A stretch of 46,608 nucleotides of DNA from an uncultured Bacteroides sp. (GTDB taxonomy: Bacteria; Bacteroidota; Bacteroidia; Bacteroidales; Bacteroidaceae). Below the pieces are notes generated by a model. That model saw only the letters and a list, made by a program, of their open reading frames with translations, was not told where the DNA came from and made no database searches. The position numbers and the translations under genes were made by a program. How positions within the stretch are numbered: position 1 is the stretch's first letter; each line of letters begins with the position of its first letter. The DNA is taken from NCBI GenBank assembly GCA_949288715.1, contig CASELH010000016.1, positions 1 to 46,608 of the forward strand. The letters are read 5' to 3'. Positions 45,298 through 46,608 of the stretch are shown in pieces.

Positions 45298-45325
45298 TGC
45301 GTTTCAAAGAAAAGCATTACTTTTG
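45298..45325 (+). promoter_or_regulatory. Promoter for the pheA leader transcript
   Basis: TACTTTTG at 45318-45325 fits TAnnTTTG. TTG lies about 18 nt upstream and TTTG about 22 nt upstream. The predicted transcript begins just before the leader ORF at 45355. Confidence 0.55.
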
Positions 45326-45354
45326 CCCCCGTAATCAGACAAGAAAAGGAACTT

Positions 45355-45441
45355 ATGAAGTCATTCAACTTTGCATACTACTTCTTCTTTTACTTTTACT
45401 TTAGCCACAAAGTAGAGCGGGAGTTTGTATGTGTCAAGTGA
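45355..45441 (+). CDS. Phe/Tyr-rich leader peptide upstream of pheA
   Basis: A 28-codon ORF that starts MKSFNFAYYFFFYFYFS and ends in VEREFVCVK. Residues 4-16 contain seven Phe and four Tyr among 13. It begins about 20-25 nt after the promoter-like element and ends 76 nt before the pheA start. This is the arrangement of amino acid leader peptides such as E. coli pheL, where ribosome stalling at Phe codons controls transcription of pheA. The codon run overlaps a small stem, TACTTT (45397-45402) with AAAGTA (45409-45414). The product is expected to have no function beyond being translated. Confidence 0.75.
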   Translation: MKSFNFAYYFFFYFYFSHKVEREFVCVK

Positions 45442-45445
45442 CAGT

Positions 45446-45495
45446 GACGCTTAAGAACCAAGGACAATGAATTAAGCAGGAAGCGGGATTTTTTT
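45446..45495 (+). promoter_or_regulatory. Possible attenuator region of pheA
   Basis: GCTTAA (45449-45454) can pair with TTAAGC (45472-45477). Alternatively CGCTT (45448-45452) can pair with AAGCG (45481-45485), next to the T7 run at 45489-45495. The two pairings exclude each other, as in an attenuator. The terminator stem is weak, so this is only a candidate. Confidence 0.35.
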
Positions 45496-45517
45496 GTTAT
45501 AGATATATAATGTATAT

Positions 45518-46369
45518 ATGAAACGAATAGCCATCCAAGGAACCTTAGGCTCCTACCACGACATCGCCGCCCACCGCTACTTCGAGGGCGAAGACATCGA
45601 ACTCATCTGCTGCGCTACGTTCGAGGAGGTGTTCGACGCCATCCGGCAAGACAGCCGCACCATAGGGATGCTGGCCATCGAGAACACCATTGCCGGCAGC
45701 CTGCTGCACAACTACGAACTACTGCGGCAGAGCGGCACGCAGATAGTGGGCGAATACAAACTGCGCATCAGCCACAGCTTCGTCTGCCTGCCCGATGATG
45801 ACTGGGACGACATCACCGAAGTGCACTCCCACCCCATTGCCCTAATGCAGTGCCGCGAGTTCCTCAACCGCCACCCGCGCATCAAGGTGGTGGAAGGCGA
45901 GGACACTGCCCTCAGCGCCGAACTCATCCACAAAGAAGGTCTGCACGGACACGCCGCCATCTGCTCCAAAGCCGCCGCCCAGCTCTACGGCATGAAGGTG
46001 CTGGAGGAAGGCATCGAGACGAACAAGCACAACTTCACCCGCTTCCTCGTCGTGGCCGACCCCTGGCAGGTGGACGACTTGAACCGCCGCCGCACCCGCG
46101 AGCCCAATAAAGCCAGCATCGTCTTCACCCTGCCCCACCAGGAGGGGAGCCTCTCGCAGGTGCTCAGCATCCTGTCCTTCTACCGCATCAACCTCACCAA
46201 GATACAATCGCTGCCCATCATCGGGCGGGAGTGGGAATACGAGTTCTACGTCGATGTGATGTACGACCAGCTGCTGCGCTACAAGCAGGCCATCGCCGCC
46301 ATCAGCCCCCTGACCAAACAACTGAAGATATTGGGAGAATACGAGGACGGAAAGTCTTCGGTTAATTGA
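45518..46369 (+). CDS. pheA: Prephenate dehydratase with ACT domain
   Basis: Converts prephenate to phenylpyruvate, committing it to phenylalanine. The 283-residue protein has the PDT catalytic domain (1-180) with QGTLGSYHDIAAHRYF, AIENTIAGSL and the essential Thr-Arg-Phe at 174-176 (NFTRFLVV). The ACT domain (about 198-270, NKASIVFTLPHQEGSLSQVL) lets phenylalanine inhibit the enzyme. There is no chorismate mutase domain, unlike E. coli PheA. A Phe/Tyr-rich leader precedes it, and an aminotransferase gene follows, so this is the aromatic amino acid operon. Confidence 0.96.
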   Translation: MKRIAIQGTLGSYHDIAAHRYFEGEDIELICCATFEEVFDAIRQDSRTIGMLAIENTIAGSLLHNYELLRQSGTQIVGEYKLRISHSFVCLPDDDWDDITEVHSHPIALMQCREFLNRHPRIKVVEGEDTALSAELIHKEGLHGHAAICSKAAAQLYGMKVLEEGIETNKHNFTRFLVVADPWQVDDLNRRRTREPNKASIVFTLPHQEGSLSQVLSILSFYRINLTKIQSLPIIGREWEYEFYVDVMYDQLLRYKQAIAAISPLTKQLKILGEYEDGKSSVN

Positions 46370-46477
46370 GAATTGAGAATTAAAAATTAAGAAATAACGA
46401 TATTATGGACAAGAAGAACAACAATCACAATAAGGAATTGGGCAATTCTCAAGTCTCAATTCTCAATTCTCAATTAA
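46362..46477. repeat. 20-bp perfect inverted repeat with 7-nt tandem arms
   Basis: The left arm (46362-46381) and right arm (46458-46477) are perfect reverse complements over 20 nt. Each is built of heptads, AATTGAG on the left and AATTCTC on the right; the right side continues as four heptads from 46444. The left arm covers the pheA stop codon and the right arm lies inside the aminotransferase N-terminal codons, so the stem encloses that gene's start. Confidence 0.92.
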
Positions 46478-46608
46478 AGGAGTTTAAGCCCGCCGACCGC
46501 CTGGCCGGGGTGAGCGAATACTACTTCTCGCGCAAGCTGAAGGAAGTGGCCCGGATGAATGCCGAGGGCATGGACATCATCAGCCTGGGCATCGGCAGCC
46601 CGGACATG
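46405..46608 (+). CDS. PLP-dependent aminotransferase, N-terminal part (runs off the window)
   Basis: The first 68 codons are in the window. After a polar start (MDKKNNNHNKELGN) and the repeat-derived NSQVSILNSQL come FKPADRLAGVSEYYFSRK and ISLGIGSPDM, the typical N-terminal part of class I aminotransferases of the AspC/LL-DAP type. It follows pheA by 35 nt and probably supplies the last step of phenylalanine and tyrosine synthesis. Other starts downstream of the repeat are conceivable (AAAGGAG lies at 46476-46482) but no ATG is close by. Confidence 0.87.
   Translation, partial: MDKKNNNHNKELGNSQVSILNSQLKEFKPADRLAGVSEYYFSRKLKEVARMNAEGMDIISLGIGSPDM

Noticed and set aside
42335-45307. A single 990-codon minus-strand gene
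   Set aside because: Only its last 277 codons (AraC regulator) look like protein; the rest is antisense to the two aldo/keto reductase genes.

Overview
The window is chromosomal DNA of a member of the Bacteroidales, most likely Bacteroidaceae, with fairly GC-rich coding sequence. The evidence is the gene content (DUF4494, DUF3127, DUF4348, DUF4249, an ECF sigma/FecR/TonB-receptor set with an STN domain, a short-chain-type threonine dehydrogenase beside kbl, six-domain S1). Several promoters also fit the Bacteroides sigma pattern, TTTG then about 19 nt then TAnnTTTG. I cannot name the species. I see no phage, transposase, plasmid, CRISPR, rRNA or tRNA gene.

Layout. 1-4.5 kb: a nested palindromic repeat, then the phosphate uptake genes pstC-pstA-pstB on the minus strand, divergent from pstS. 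4.5-11 kb, plus strand: glnS, a TPR protein, a DedA protein, DUF4494, a YggS-type PLP protein and a DHOD-like flavoprotein. 11-16.4 kb: a cell-surface signalling cassette (ECF sigma, FecR, STN-TonB receptor, DUF4249 lipoprotein). 16.5-27 kb: phoH, folC, then a minus-strand run dnaN, DEDDh exonuclease, coaBC, recN, rlmB, protease-like TPR protein and ridA. 27-33 kb: DUF3127 with an SSB-like tail, then a minus-strand run tdh, DUF4348 lipoprotein, murB, PhnP-like hydrolase and a membrane-anchored unknown. 33-42 kb: kbl (divergent from tdh), rpsA, recJ-recQ and a TPR protein. 42-46.6 kb: an AraC regulator divergent from two aldo/keto reductases, then a Phe/Tyr-rich leader ORF, pheA and the start of an aminotransferase.

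The most unusual signal is not a gene. Eight intergenic spacers carry short tandem arrays with the same period (22 or 23 bp, or 11 bp in two cases), but the unit sequence is private to each spacer. In most arrays every unit is centred on a short dyad (for example TTCCCAGnnnCTGGGAA, TTCACCnnGGTGAA, GCGTTnnAACGC, GGTAGCTACC). In at least two arrays the two halves of the dyad change together. This looks like one process acting at many loci, and I recognise no named family for it.

A second class, at three places, is long inverted repeats whose arms are themselves tandem repeats of 7 nt or about 10 nt. One of them brackets the start codon of the aminotransferase behind pheA and supplies part of its N-terminal codons. 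The third strong signal is the Phe/Tyr-rich leader ORF between a promoter-like site and pheA, which suggests control by aromatic amino acid supply.
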